Below are positions 7,441 to 15,372 of a stretch of 21,176 nucleotides of DNA, piece by piece. Position numbers and translations under genes: made by a program. Under the pieces are notes generated by a model. That model was given only the letters and a program-made list of their open reading frames with translations, did no database searches and had not been told where the DNA came from. The first letter of the stretch is position 1. Each line of letters starts with the position of its first letter. The stretch is from a virus. The stretch covers positions 1 through 21,176 of IMG/VR virus record IMGVR_UViG_3300005663_001291. One strand, given 5' to 3'.

Positions 7441-8591
7441 CAGAACAGGATCTTTTCAAGCATTTGGATAGAGCCAAAAATGTGTTGCTCCTGGAGCCTA
7501 ATTACCGCCGGAGCTATATGCCACTTGCCCTTGCTAAGATCGCAACATACATAAAGGATCGAGGTGGTCAGATAACCTTTTCCAGATCAGCCAATGTAGA
7601 TCCTGGGCCGTCAGGCAAATTTGATTTGATTTGCGTCACCTCCATCTTCACGACTGATAGCAAGATTGTGATTGCCGCAATCAAAGAATGTAAGCGGGAT
7701 ATGTTTCTTGCAGGCGTACCGCTTATTGTCGGGGGCATATTCGCATCACTAATGCCGGAATATCTTTACAAAGAGGCTGGCGCCCCAATCTTCGTTGGAT
7801 ATTCAAGAAAGCTGGATAAGCAAATGCCAGACTACACAATTGATTGGCAGGTCAAGCCACCATGGGACGATGCAATGCTTGTTTTCACAACCAGAGGATG
7901 CCCTAACAAATGCGGATATTGCATGGTGTGGAGAATGGAGCCGGAGTTTTATATCGAACCAAAATGGAAGGATGCAATTTCCAAGAATGACAAACCGATT
8001 GCAATCATTAGTGACAATAATCTGCTCGCGGCCCCTATTGAGCACTTGCGGGCAGTCGTGCAAACTCTCAATGATAATCAAAAGCAAGTGATTTTCAACA
8101 ACGGAATAGATTGTCGGCTGATCAATAATCAGAATGCCAAGCTGCTGGCCACATTGAAGTATACCAGGAATGGATTCAGAACTGCTTTTGATAGAATGTC
8201 GGATGATGGCCATTATCAGCAGGCAATGGAAATGGTGATCGCGGCAGGGCTGAAGGTCAAGGGCAATTCTTATACGTATGTTCTTTTCAATTTCGACGAT
8301 ACTCCGCAAGAAGCTTACTACAGAGCCAGAGAATGCTGGAAATACGGCAGCAATCCATACCTAATGAGATACAGGCCGCTTAACCAAGCAACACACCGCC
8401 TTGATTACGTCAGTAAATACTGGAGTCCTGCATTGATAACCGCATTCAGCAATTACGGCCAGAACTTCGGCTATAATCGCAAGGATGGAACTTTTGAATC
8501 TTGGATAAAGGGATATACAGAAGGCGGCAAATGGAAATACAAAAGCAAACTAACAGATAATGATTGGGATAAATGGCACTATAAAAGATAG
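7416..8591 (+). CDS. Radical SAM protein with B12-binding-like N-terminal domain
   Basis: The 391-aa protein has the cluster motif TTRGCPNKCGYC, cysteines 162, 166 and 169 (CxxxCxxC). It is preceded by a Rossmann-like region (RRSYMPLALAKIATYIKDRGG ... GVPLIVGGIFASLMPEY) as in cobalamin-dependent radical SAM proteins. The DxHxxG cobalamin ligand motif is not present, so B12 binding is doubtful. A Trp/Tyr/Lys-rich C-terminus follows (YTEGGKWKYKSK). The start at 7416 has GGAGG at 7404-7408, 7 bases upstream, and lies inside the helicase gene, so translation is coupled. Sandwiched between a SNF2 helicase and a DNA methylase, it may act on DNA bases, but its substrate is unknown. Roles on RNA or protein are equally open. 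Confidence 0.82.
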   Translation: MAAKPPTITEQDLFKHLDRAKNVLLLEPNYRRSYMPLALAKIATYIKDRGGQITFSRSANVDPGPSGKFDLICVTSIFTTDSKIVIAAIKECKRDMFLAGVPLIVGGIFASLMPEYLYKEAGAPIFVGYSRKLDKQMPDYTIDWQVKPPWDDAMLVFTTRGCPNKCGYCMVWRMEPEFYIEPKWKDAISKNDKPIAIISDNNLLAAPIEHLRAVVQTLNDNQKQVIFNNGIDCRLINNQNAKLLATLKYTRNGFRTAFDRMSDDGHYQQAMEMVIAAGLKVKGNSYTYVLFNFDDTPQEAYYRARECWKYGSNPYLMRYRPLNQATHRLDYVSKYWSPALITAFSNYGQNFGYNRKDGTFESWIKGYTEGGKWKYKSKLTDNDWDKWHYKR

Positions 8592-8599
8592 GAGCTGAC

Positions 8600-9652
8600 A
8601 TGCCGACGACTTTATCAGAAATCAATGATGCATATGGAGCAATCAATTTCTATGAGCAGAAACTGAAAGAAGCACGTGCAGCCCGGCACAAGCTGCTCAA
8701 TAGAAAAAAATCAAACCCGAAAGTAATCGCCCAAGACTCCACATCCAAATGGGCGGCATATCATGGTGATGCAGTAGAAGTTACAAAAGGGATCCCTGAT
8801 AACAGCATCCATTATTCGATCTTCTCCCCGCCATTTGCTTCGCTCTTTACCTATTCAAACTCAGCACGAGATATGGGCAATTCTCAGGATGGCAACTTCT
8901 ATGATCACTTCGCATATCTCTTGCCTGAGCTATACCGGGCAATGATGCCGGGCAGGCTAATCTCGATTCACTGCATGGATATCCCGGCAATGAAAGAACG
9001 TGATGGATATATCGGGTTGAAAGATTTTCCCGGTATGCTACTGAAAGAATTTGAACGCATCGGATTCATCTACCATAGCAAAGTTCACATCAAAAAGAAC
9101 GAATTGCTAGAAGCTCAAAGGACCCGGGCTATTGGCTTGGCCCATAAGCAAGTAGTCAAAGATAGCGCAATCTGCCGGAATGCACTGCCCGACTATATCA
9201 TGACAGTGCGCAAGCCGGGAAATAATCCAGAACCAATATCACGCAAGAATGGATTTGAAATCTATCGTGGTTCCAAATCTCAACCGGATAAACCTAAGCA
9301 TAAGAAACACGCACTGAATAGATTTAGCCAAAAGATTTGGCAACGATATGCCGCTTCCGTTTGGCTGGATATAAATCAGACCGATACGCTGAATGTTCAG
9401 GCTGCCAGAGAACAGAATGACGAACGTCACATCTGCCCTTTACAACTGGGCGTCATAACCAGATGCCTTGAGCTATGGACTAATGAATCAGATACGGTAT
9501 TGGATCCATTCGGGGGCATCATGTCGGTCGGATATCAAGCACTACTTATGAACCGGCGGGCCGTTATGATTGAGCTGAAGGAATCTTATTACAAACAAGG
9601 CATAAAGAATCTGAAGCGGGCAAGTAAGCCAACGACCAAAAGGTTCTTCTAA
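8600..9652 (+). CDS. Site-specific DNA methyltransferase (N4-cytosine or N6-adenine, beta-class order)
   Basis: The 350-aa protein carries catalytic motif IV SPPF (76-79) before the SAM-binding motif I LDPFGG (302-306), the order of beta-class amino-methyltransferases. The segment after SPPF (ASLFTYSNSARDMGNS) with HCMDIPAMKERDGYIGL and LAHKQVVKDS is characteristic of a phage methylase family that travels with an SNF2 helicase. The S in SPPF favours N4-cytosine, but N6-adenine is not excluded. The N-terminus is a short coiled coil (EQKLKEARAARHKLLNRKK). GGAG at 8591-8594 lies 5 bases before the ATG, next to the radical SAM stop. No restriction endonuclease is adjacent, so it is more likely to mark phage DNA than to be part of a restriction system. 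Confidence 0.88.
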   Translation: MPTTLSEINDAYGAINFYEQKLKEARAARHKLLNRKKSNPKVIAQDSTSKWAAYHGDAVEVTKGIPDNSIHYSIFSPPFASLFTYSNSARDMGNSQDGNFYDHFAYLLPELYRAMMPGRLISIHCMDIPAMKERDGYIGLKDFPGMLLKEFERIGFIYHSKVHIKKNELLEAQRTRAIGLAHKQVVKDSAICRNALPDYIMTVRKPGNNPEPISRKNGFEIYRGSKSQPDKPKHKKHALNRFSQKIWQRYAASVWLDINQTDTLNVQAAREQNDERHICPLQLGVITRCLELWTNESDTVLDPFGGIMSVGYQALLMNRRAVMIELKESYYKQGIKNLKRASKPTTKRFF

Positions 9653-9665
9653 GAAAGGAGCAAAT

Positions 9666-10208
9666 ATGGAACCATGGATAGCAGTACACAGCGGAAAGAA
9701 AGTTGATCCATTTGAGTTCAAGCCCGAAGACGTTAACCTGTTGGATATAGCTCATTCCCTATCTCAGCTCTGTCGGTTCACCGGCCATACAGACCGGTTC
9801 TATTCCGTCGCCCAGCATTGTGTTCTGGTATCACATGTGCTGGAAGGCAAAGATGGGTGCGGCCAGCACGGACTACTACATGAAGTAGATGAACCTTATC
9901 TCAACGACATTAGTTCTCCTGTAAAGCAACATCCTGAGATGCAATTTCTACGCCCGGTTGCAGATGCTATATTTACGACAAGCATGGGTGTGTTGGTTCC
10001 GACTATAGAACTGTCGTCTAATCTGCACGAAGTCGACGCCTGCGTGTGCCTAACCGAAGGCCGAGATCTGATATCGCTTTCTGATATCAAGGAATGGTCC
10101 CTTTACAAAGAAGGACATCGGCCATATATCGACATCCATATTGAACCGCTGATATCGACCGCTGCCGAGCGATTGTTCTATGAGCGATACTATGAACTGA
10201 AAGGATAG
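9666..10208 (+). CDS. HD-domain phosphohydrolase-like protein with HE in place of the HD dyad
   Basis: The 180-aa protein follows the layout of small phage HD hydrolases related to YfbR-type 5'-nucleotidases: a PEDVNLLDIAHSLSQLCRFTGHT segment, SVAQHCVLVSHVL with metal ligand H51, the dyad region, and a later HEVDACVCLTEGRDL with the last Asp. The expected LLHDxxE...D is LLHEVDEPYLND, so residue 73 is Glu instead of the metal-binding Asp. Activity may be altered or lost. In phages with modified DNA such enzymes can adjust nucleotide pools; that role here is inference. AAAGGAG at 9654-9660 sets the start. It precedes the polymerase gene by two bases. Confidence 0.75.
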   Translation: MEPWIAVHSGKKVDPFEFKPEDVNLLDIAHSLSQLCRFTGHTDRFYSVAQHCVLVSHVLEGKDGCGQHGLLHEVDEPYLNDISSPVKQHPEMQFLRPVADAIFTTSMGVLVPTIELSSNLHEVDACVCLTEGRDLISLSDIKEWSLYKEGHRPYIDIHIEPLISTAAERLFYERYYELKG

Positions 10209-10210
10209 AC

Positions 10211-13200
10211 GTGTTCATACATTTACACCTACACAATGAGTTCAGTGCCCTGGACGGCTACGGCACGGCCGAGCAATACACCGCCCGAGCAGCCGAGATG
10301 AACTTCTCCCACCTGGCGCTGACTAACCATGGCAATGTAGCCGGGGCGATCAAATGGCAACGCGCCTGCCAGAAGGCCGGGATCATCCCGATCCATGGAT
10401 GTGAAGCATATATCGTCCCAGACATCTCACGCAAGTTCAAAGCCGAACGGCGAGGCCACATCACCCTGCTGGTGACCAACATGGACGGGTGGACAGAACT
10501 TTGCCGGATGCTCACGGTCGCCCACCTGGAAGGGCACTACTATAAGCCCAGGATTGATTTCGAAATGATACGTGAGATGGACCTGTCAGGGTTGATCATC
10601 CTCACCGGCTGCGCCGCATCATTTCTAAATCTACCGGGCGGATTTAAACTACTTGCCGAGCTGCATGAAAAGGGTGCCCGTGTATACTACGAGATCATGC
10701 CACACAATATCGAACCCCAACAGGCTCAGAATCAATTGGTATGTGAGCTATCAGTACAAACCGAGTTCCCCCTTGTGGCCACTAACGATTGCCACTACGT
10801 GCTGCGGTCCGAACACAAGGCACAGGAAATGCTCCTGGCCATCCAGACCAAGGCCAAATGGGATGACCCGAAGCGGTGGTCGTTCGGATTCACCGGGCTG
10901 CACCTGCGGTCAGAACAGGAAATGTTCAAAGCATTTCAGCGCTTGGGTGGCTTCACCGATGCTGAGATACAGCGTGCCCTGGATGCCACCGGGATGATCG
11001 CAGCCGAGTGTGAAGGCTTTGAGATCCCGCAACAGGATATCAACTTGCCGTCGATGGCAGACGATCCAGATAAAGCCCTTGACGACCTGTGCCAAACAGC
11101 CTTGCAGGCGAAGCCATTTAGCGATCCTCGGGCGTACGAGGACAGGTATAGGGTAGAGTATACCTTGATCAAGAACAAGGGATTTGCGGACTATTTCCTG
11201 ATCGTATATGATCTGATTCAATACGCCAATGAACACGGGATTATGATGAGCCCAGGTCGTGGATCGGTCGGGGGTAGCCTGATCGCTTACCTGCTGGGGA
11301 TAACCGAACTTGATCCGATCTATCACGATCTATCTTTCAGCCGGTTCATTAGCGAGGACCGTGTCGACTGGCCCGATATAGATTTGGATTTTCAGAAAGA
11401 GCACCGGGCACGGATCGTTGAATACATCGAGGGCAAATACGGCCAGTTCAATACCTGTGGGATCACAACCGACAGCAGGCTGAAGGGTCGGGCGGTGCTC
11501 AATGATGTGGGTAGAGCTTTCCGGGTACCACCGGCAGACATTGCGCAGGTATCAAAGCTGATCGATACCAAGGCCAAGCGCGACACTGTCAAGACCATGT
11601 TGGACGGAACCGATGAAGGTAGCCGGTTCTATGCGGTGTACAAAGATGCAGCCCGGCTGGCCATGAAGCTGGAAGGGCAACTGCGACAGCACGGGCTGCA
11701 TCCCGGCGCGGTTGTGATATCGGCCGATGACCTGCGCGATGGTAGCCGTGGCAATCTGAAGATGCAAAAGGATCGGGTGGTGTCCTGCTTTGATATGGAG
11801 GATGCAGAATACTGCGGTCTGATGAAGCTGGATATCCTCGGGCTGGTGACCCTGGATGTGCTGGTCTATTGTAAGGAGTTGATTAAAGAATCAAGGTCGT
11901 TTTGGTTTCACCCGGAGAGCGGTGAACACTTTGTTTGGAAAGATTCACCGGGCGGATATATGTTACCCAAAGAAGGGAAAAGAGTCGATTTCGATTACGA
12001 CAAGATTCCATTTGATGACCCCAAGGTGTTTGCCGAAATCAGCGCAGGCAATACAGCCGGAGGGTTCCAGATATCAGGCAGAGCCACCACGCAGCTTGCG
12101 CAGGATATGATCATCACAGAGTTCAAAGATATCGTCGCCCTGATCGCCCTGGTGCGCCCTGGTCCGACCGATAGCGGAATGACTGAGATGTATGTTGCCC
12201 GATCAAAAGGAGCCACCTACGGCCAGCAGCACCCCATCTATGAACAAGTGACAGCAGACACCCATGGGATTCTAATCTACCAGGAACAGATCATGCAGGT
12301 TATTTCCAAGGTAGCCGGGATGTCTGAAAGCGATGCCGACAAAGTCCGCAAGATCATCGCCAAGAAACGAGACCTGGCAGAGTTGGCTCCATATGAGCAG
12401 CAGTTCGTAGACGGCTGCCAGCAGATGGAAACGTTCAGCGCCGAACAGGCCAGAGCGTTCTGGGCTAACCTGCAAGAGCTGGGCAAGTACGGATTCAACA
12501 AGGCGCACTCAACCGGATATGCCGTCCTGGCCTACTGGACGTGTTGGTGCAAAATAAATTACCCAGGCGAGTTCCTCGCGGCTTGCCTTACATACGATGA
12601 GAAGGAGGACAAGCAACGATTGATCAAAGATGCATACCGGTATGGGTTCACCGCCAGTTACCCCAAGGACGGCCTATCAGACCCCCTGCGGTGGACAATC
12701 CACGACCGGGTAATGTATGCCCCGTTTTCTGAGATCATCGGCATGGGTGAGACCGAGGCGAAGCGCGCCGCCGGCCAGGGGCCAGAACGCAAAACGCGCA
12801 TGAAGGGTTTCTTCAATATGAAGCCGGTAGTCAATCAGCAAAGTGATATCGGCAAAGTGCTCAAGGCGGCGGGCGTGTTTGATCCCGAGCGGATGTTCAC
12901 CACCGAAGAAGCCGGGCAGCTATTCAAGTTTGTGATCGACCCTGATCTGACCCCTACGCAAGACAGCGGCGAGCCCGGAGCTGATTATCCAGAGCTGAGA
13001 AAGATCTTACTTGACCTTGATCCGGTTTATGCAGCCGAATTATGGTTTGATATCCCTGGTGAATTTGTCAACGCAATCTCATTGCCGTCCGGGTTGATAA
13101 CTGAAGAGCACGCAATCGCACAGGCGTTCAAAGGTCCGCTGTGTCCTGACCTGAAAGATTGCTATGATTGCCCGCTGGGTGATCAGACCGGCAAAGGTCC

Positions 13201-13714
13201 GGTAGGTCCGACCATGGGCAAATACAACATTATGATCACCGGGGAAGCACCTGGGCCGGAAGAAGATGAACACGGATGGGGGTTCTACGAAGGGGCTCCG
13301 GCTGGTAAGCTGTTGTGGGATACCTTGCTAAATAGACAGGCTCGCAAAGGGAAGTGGAATCTACCCCGAGAGTTTTTCTACGTGACTAATATCTGCAAGT
13401 GTTATCCGTCTAAGACCAGGACGCCATCACACACCGAAATCGAGACTTGCTACGACCGGTGGCTGCAACATGAGATCGAACAGATGCAGCCGCGTATTAT
13501 CCTGGCCTTCGGCAATACATCGCTGTACGCTTTCACAGGGGAGAAGGGCGGGATCAATAATCTATCGGGCAAGGTCCAATGGAACGAACGCGTACGGGCC
13601 TGGATAGTATGGTGTGCTCATCCGGCGAGTGTAAAGCGCAGCGGGGATTCGCAGTACTTTGACCGGGGTATGGAAACATTCTACAAGATATTGTTGAAAG
13701 CATGGGGGAGATAA
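10211..13714 (+). CDS. dnaE: DnaE-type DNA polymerase III alpha subunit fused to a C-terminal uracil-DNA glycosylase-like domain
   Basis: The 1167-aa protein uses a GTG start with AAGGA at 10201-10205. Residues 1 to about 260 are a PHP domain (HLHLHNEFSALDG, then LTNHGN and GCEAYI). The C-family polymerase core follows: PGRGSVGGSL, catalytic PDIDLDF (D389, D391), KLDILGL (D541, the third Asp), LVRPGPTDSG, IYQEQIMQV and FNKAHSTGYA. In place of the usual OB-fold tail, residues ~975-1167 look like a family-4 uracil-DNA glycosylase. They carry C984xxC987, GEAPGPEED (1011-1019), C1064 and C1080 with 15 residues between, TNICKCYPS, LAFGN and CAHPAS (H1137). The four cysteines match the iron-sulfur ligand spacing of that family. 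It is one continuous frame. It should copy the phage genome with the clamp at 4942; the UDG part may sense or remove uracil. The downstream methyltransferase start overlaps its stop. Confidence 0.92.
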   Translation: MFIHLHLHNEFSALDGYGTAEQYTARAAEMNFSHLALTNHGNVAGAIKWQRACQKAGIIPIHGCEAYIVPDISRKFKAERRGHITLLVTNMDGWTELCRMLTVAHLEGHYYKPRIDFEMIREMDLSGLIILTGCAASFLNLPGGFKLLAELHEKGARVYYEIMPHNIEPQQAQNQLVCELSVQTEFPLVATNDCHYVLRSEHKAQEMLLAIQTKAKWDDPKRWSFGFTGLHLRSEQEMFKAFQRLGGFTDAEIQRALDATGMIAAECEGFEIPQQDINLPSMADDPDKALDDLCQTALQAKPFSDPRAYEDRYRVEYTLIKNKGFADYFLIVYDLIQYANEHGIMMSPGRGSVGGSLIAYLLGITELDPIYHDLSFSRFISEDRVDWPDIDLDFQKEHRARIVEYIEGKYGQFNTCGITTDSRLKGRAVLNDVGRAFRVPPADIAQVSKLIDTKAKRDTVKTMLDGTDEGSRFYAVYKDAARLAMKLEGQLRQHGLHPGAVVISADDLRDGSRGNLKMQKDRVVSCFDMEDAEYCGLMKLDILGLVTLDVLVYCKELIKESRSFWFHPESGEHFVWKDSPGGYMLPKEGKRVDFDYDKIPFDDPKVFAEISAGNTAGGFQISGRATTQLAQDMIITEFKDIVALIALVRPGPTDSGMTEMYVARSKGATYGQQHPIYEQVTADTHGILIYQEQIMQVISKVAGMSESDADKVRKIIAKKRDLAELAPYEQQFVDGCQQMETFSAEQARAFWANLQELGKYGFNKAHSTGYAVLAYWTCWCKINYPGEFLAACLTYDEKEDKQRLIKDAYRYGFTASYPKDGLSDPLRWTIHDRVMYAPFSEIIGMGETEAKRAAGQGPERKTRMKGFFNMKPVVNQQSDIGKVLKAAGVFDPERMFTTEEAGQLFKFVIDPDLTPTQDSGEPGADYPELRKILLDLDPVYAAELWFDIPGEFVNAISLPSGLITEEHAIAQAFKGPLCPDLKDCYDCPLGDQTGKGPVGPTMGKYNIMITGEAPGPEEDEHGWGFYEGAPAGKLLWDTLLNRQARKGKWNLPREFFYVTNICKCYPSKTRTPSHTEIETCYDRWLQHEIEQMQPRIILAFGNTSLYAFTGEKGGINNLSGKVQWNERVRAWIVWCAHPASVKRSGDSQYFDRGMETFYKILLKAWGR

Positions 13715-14271
13715 TGAACTCAGCCGAGGTTAAAAAGTATTGGGAAGAACGAGGGTTGAAGTATGAAGGTGCGCCGAACGACGATGAGTACGCATTCTTG
13801 GCCTCGCTCGTAGGGTACCACACAAATCCGGGAGGCATGATTGCTGAGATCGGCTCCGGCTGGGGTCGGGTATATATGCAGCTTGATAAGTCAGGGTTGC
13901 TAAATGAAAGCAGGGTCTTTCGTATGTTTGACTTCGTAAAGTCCATGCGAGATGTGTGTGAACAGAAAACTGGTTCAAGGCCAACTGCATGGAATGGAAA
14001 ATATATCCCGGCGCGTACTGACCTGTACGACTTTGTAATCTCGGCTTCAGTCCTACTCCATGTTCCACCGGAAGATATCGAGCAGGTATTTGCTGAACAT
14101 GTCAGGATCACCCGGAGATACTTGTATGTGGCTACATATACCGGACAGCAGAAATATTTGGCCAAGCATTGTTTCTGGCACGACTATGAACAGTTATTTG
14201 ACAACCATCAGCTGAAGATAGTTGACCAGCGGGAGTATCCGTCAAGGACTAATTGGCTGCTGGAAAAGTAG
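13714..14271 (+). CDS. Class I SAM-dependent methyltransferase, substrate unknown
   Basis: This 185-aa protein is a compact Rossmann methyltransferase. Motif I is MIAEIGSGWGRVYMQL, followed by FRMFDFVKSM (acidic residue after strand 2) and DLYDFVISASVLLHVPPEDI (motif IV, then the LLHV typical of this group). It lacks an N/DPPY motif, so it is not an obvious DNA amino-methylase; a small molecule, sugar, RNA or protein target is possible. The start at 13714 overlaps the polymerase stop (TAATG) with GGGAG at 13706-13710. An upstream ATG at 13702 is possible but less well placed. Confidence 0.75.
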   Translation: MNSAEVKKYWEERGLKYEGAPNDDEYAFLASLVGYHTNPGGMIAEIGSGWGRVYMQLDKSGLLNESRVFRMFDFVKSMRDVCEQKTGSRPTAWNGKYIPARTDLYDFVISASVLLHVPPEDIEQVFAEHVRITRRYLYVATYTGQQKYLAKHCFWHDYEQLFDNHQLKIVDQREYPSRTNWLLEK

Positions 14272-14286
14272 CCGGAAGGAAATGAC

Positions 14287-14667
14287 ATGAGCAAAGACAA
14301 TGCTATAAGAATTGTGAAGACCAAAGACGGTGAAGGGGATCTCGTATTCAAGGGTTATGACCGCTGTATCAGCGTTGATTTTAACCCGGCACAACCATGC
14401 AATCCGTTTCATACATTAGAAGCTGCGATGGTATGGGGAACAGCGCAGGAAGCAGAGCATGGCATTGAATATTTTGATGAAACAGCTATTGTTGAGCTTG
14501 GGCAAGCAATAACGAATACAGCCCAATGGCTCTTGGATAGACTATTGGAACGCGATTGCAAAGCTGTGTTAAAAATTCTCAACCCTTACAACCACGAAAT
14601 TGAACTTGAAGATCCACCGATGCTGATAACGATTCGGCCATCAGTAAGAGTCCCATGGATAGCATAG
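14287..14667 (+). CDS. Hypothetical protein
   Basis: The 126-aa product is not recognised. It has an N-terminal beta-rich part (DNAIRIVKTKDGEGDLVFKG), an acidic helical middle (FHTLEAAMVWGTAQEAEHG) and a C-terminal region LLERDCKAVLKILN. No membrane segment, signal or cysteine motif is present. GGAAGGA at 14274-14280 lies 6 bases before the ATG, supporting translation. It overlaps the next gene by 13 bases. Its position among replication genes is the only clue to its role. Confidence 0.6.
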   Translation: MSKDNAIRIVKTKDGEGDLVFKGYDRCISVDFNPAQPCNPFHTLEAAMVWGTAQEAEHGIEYFDETAIVELGQAITNTAQWLLDRLLERDCKAVLKILNPYNHEIELEDPPMLITIRPSVRVPWIA

Positions 14668-14840
14668 ACCCCGACAGGATCAAAACGATCTTCTTGCTGA
14701 TGGAATATGACGAGCTGACAGAGTGGGAACTGGGCTTTGTGGAAAGTGTTGAGAAACAATTCAATGCCAACGGTGAATTGACTGAGCCGCAGTATGATAA
14801 GCTTGAAGAAGTCTTTGAGCGGGCAGCTGAAAGGGCATAA
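14655..14840 (+). CDS. Small acidic conserved phage protein
   Basis: A 61-aa acidic protein with the pattern LTEWELGFVESVEKQ ... GELTEPQYDKLEEVFERA. This W-E-x-x-F-hydrophobic then LT-x-x-Q-hydrophobic-x-x-L arrangement occurs, from memory, in short phage and plasmid proteins and in tails of some replication proteins, and would form two or three helices. No catalytic residue is evident. Its start lies inside the preceding gene and its stop is one base from the next start, so it belongs to the same translated cluster. The ribosome binding site is weak, which suggests coupling. Confidence 0.6.
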   Translation: MDSIDPDRIKTIFLLMEYDELTEWELGFVESVEKQFNANGELTEPQYDKLEEVFERAAERA

Positions 14841-14841
14841 C

Positions 14842-15369
14842 GTGCAAGCCAAGATGACATTCTACACAACCCGGCATTTTATCGAGCAGAGCCCAGTCCC
14901 CATCGACCGGATTGAACAAATGCTCAACGCTGCCTGGGTACTAACCAGCCGGATGCCTACGTCCGCAGACGGATCACTGCTCAAGGCAGCCGATGAAATA
15001 GGCCGACGTATCTACGCCTATTGTCAGGGGAAGAAGAAATATATAATCGTCATAGGCAAGGATCGGGATACCGACAAGTTCAATACGCTTATCACCATGT
15101 ACAGGCTCGATCACCAAGGGGCCTGGGCGATTAAGAAGTTCCGCAAGACCCCGGTTAAGAAGCGCCGGCTGCTGCGCACGTATCTGAAATTTACTACAGC
15201 GGTTGTAACCACTCGACAGGTCGAGAAAGCACCACAGCAGTCGCGGCCCCAACCGCGCAAGCGCGTCCATCCTCAATCTCGCCCGGTGGCGTACGAACCA
15301 CGTAAGAACAATATCCTCACTGTCCGTGAACTTGGAATTGATATTGAGCCAATCAAAAGGAGACGATAG
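14842..15369 (+). CDS. Hypothetical basic protein, possible RelE/DUF4258-like fold
   Basis: The GTG at 14842 is chosen because AAAGGG (14830-14835) lies 6 bases upstream and the previous gene stops one base earlier; an upstream in-frame ATG at 14794 would overlap that gene, and an ATG at 14854 has no good site. The 175-aa product begins TFYTTRHFIEQSPVPIDRIEQML and continues through a helix to KKYIIVIGKDRDTDKFNTLITMY. This helix then beta-hairpin layout is like RelE-superfamily or DUF4258-type small proteins, a weak visual match. The C-terminal half is very basic and proline-rich (RPQPRKRVHPQSRP, ending IKRRR), probably disordered and nucleic-acid binding. Nothing beside it looks like an antitoxin, so a toxin role is not claimed. 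Confidence 0.55.
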   Translation: MQAKMTFYTTRHFIEQSPVPIDRIEQMLNAAWVLTSRMPTSADGSLLKAADEIGRRIYAYCQGKKKYIIVIGKDRDTDKFNTLITMYRLDHQGAWAIKKFRKTPVKKRRLLRTYLKFTTAVVTTRQVEKAPQQSRPQPRKRVHPQSRPVAYEPRKNNILTVRELGIDIEPIKRRR

Positions 15370-15372
15370 ACC

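Noticed and set aside
7416-8591. Confident cobalamin-dependent methylase call for the radical SAM protein
   Set aside because: The N-terminal domain looks Rossmann-like but lacks the DxHxxG ligand motif, so only radical SAM is asserted.
13554-14165. Antisense 203-aa frame across the dnaE / methyltransferase junction
   Set aside because: It crosses two convincing sense genes and has no recognisable family.
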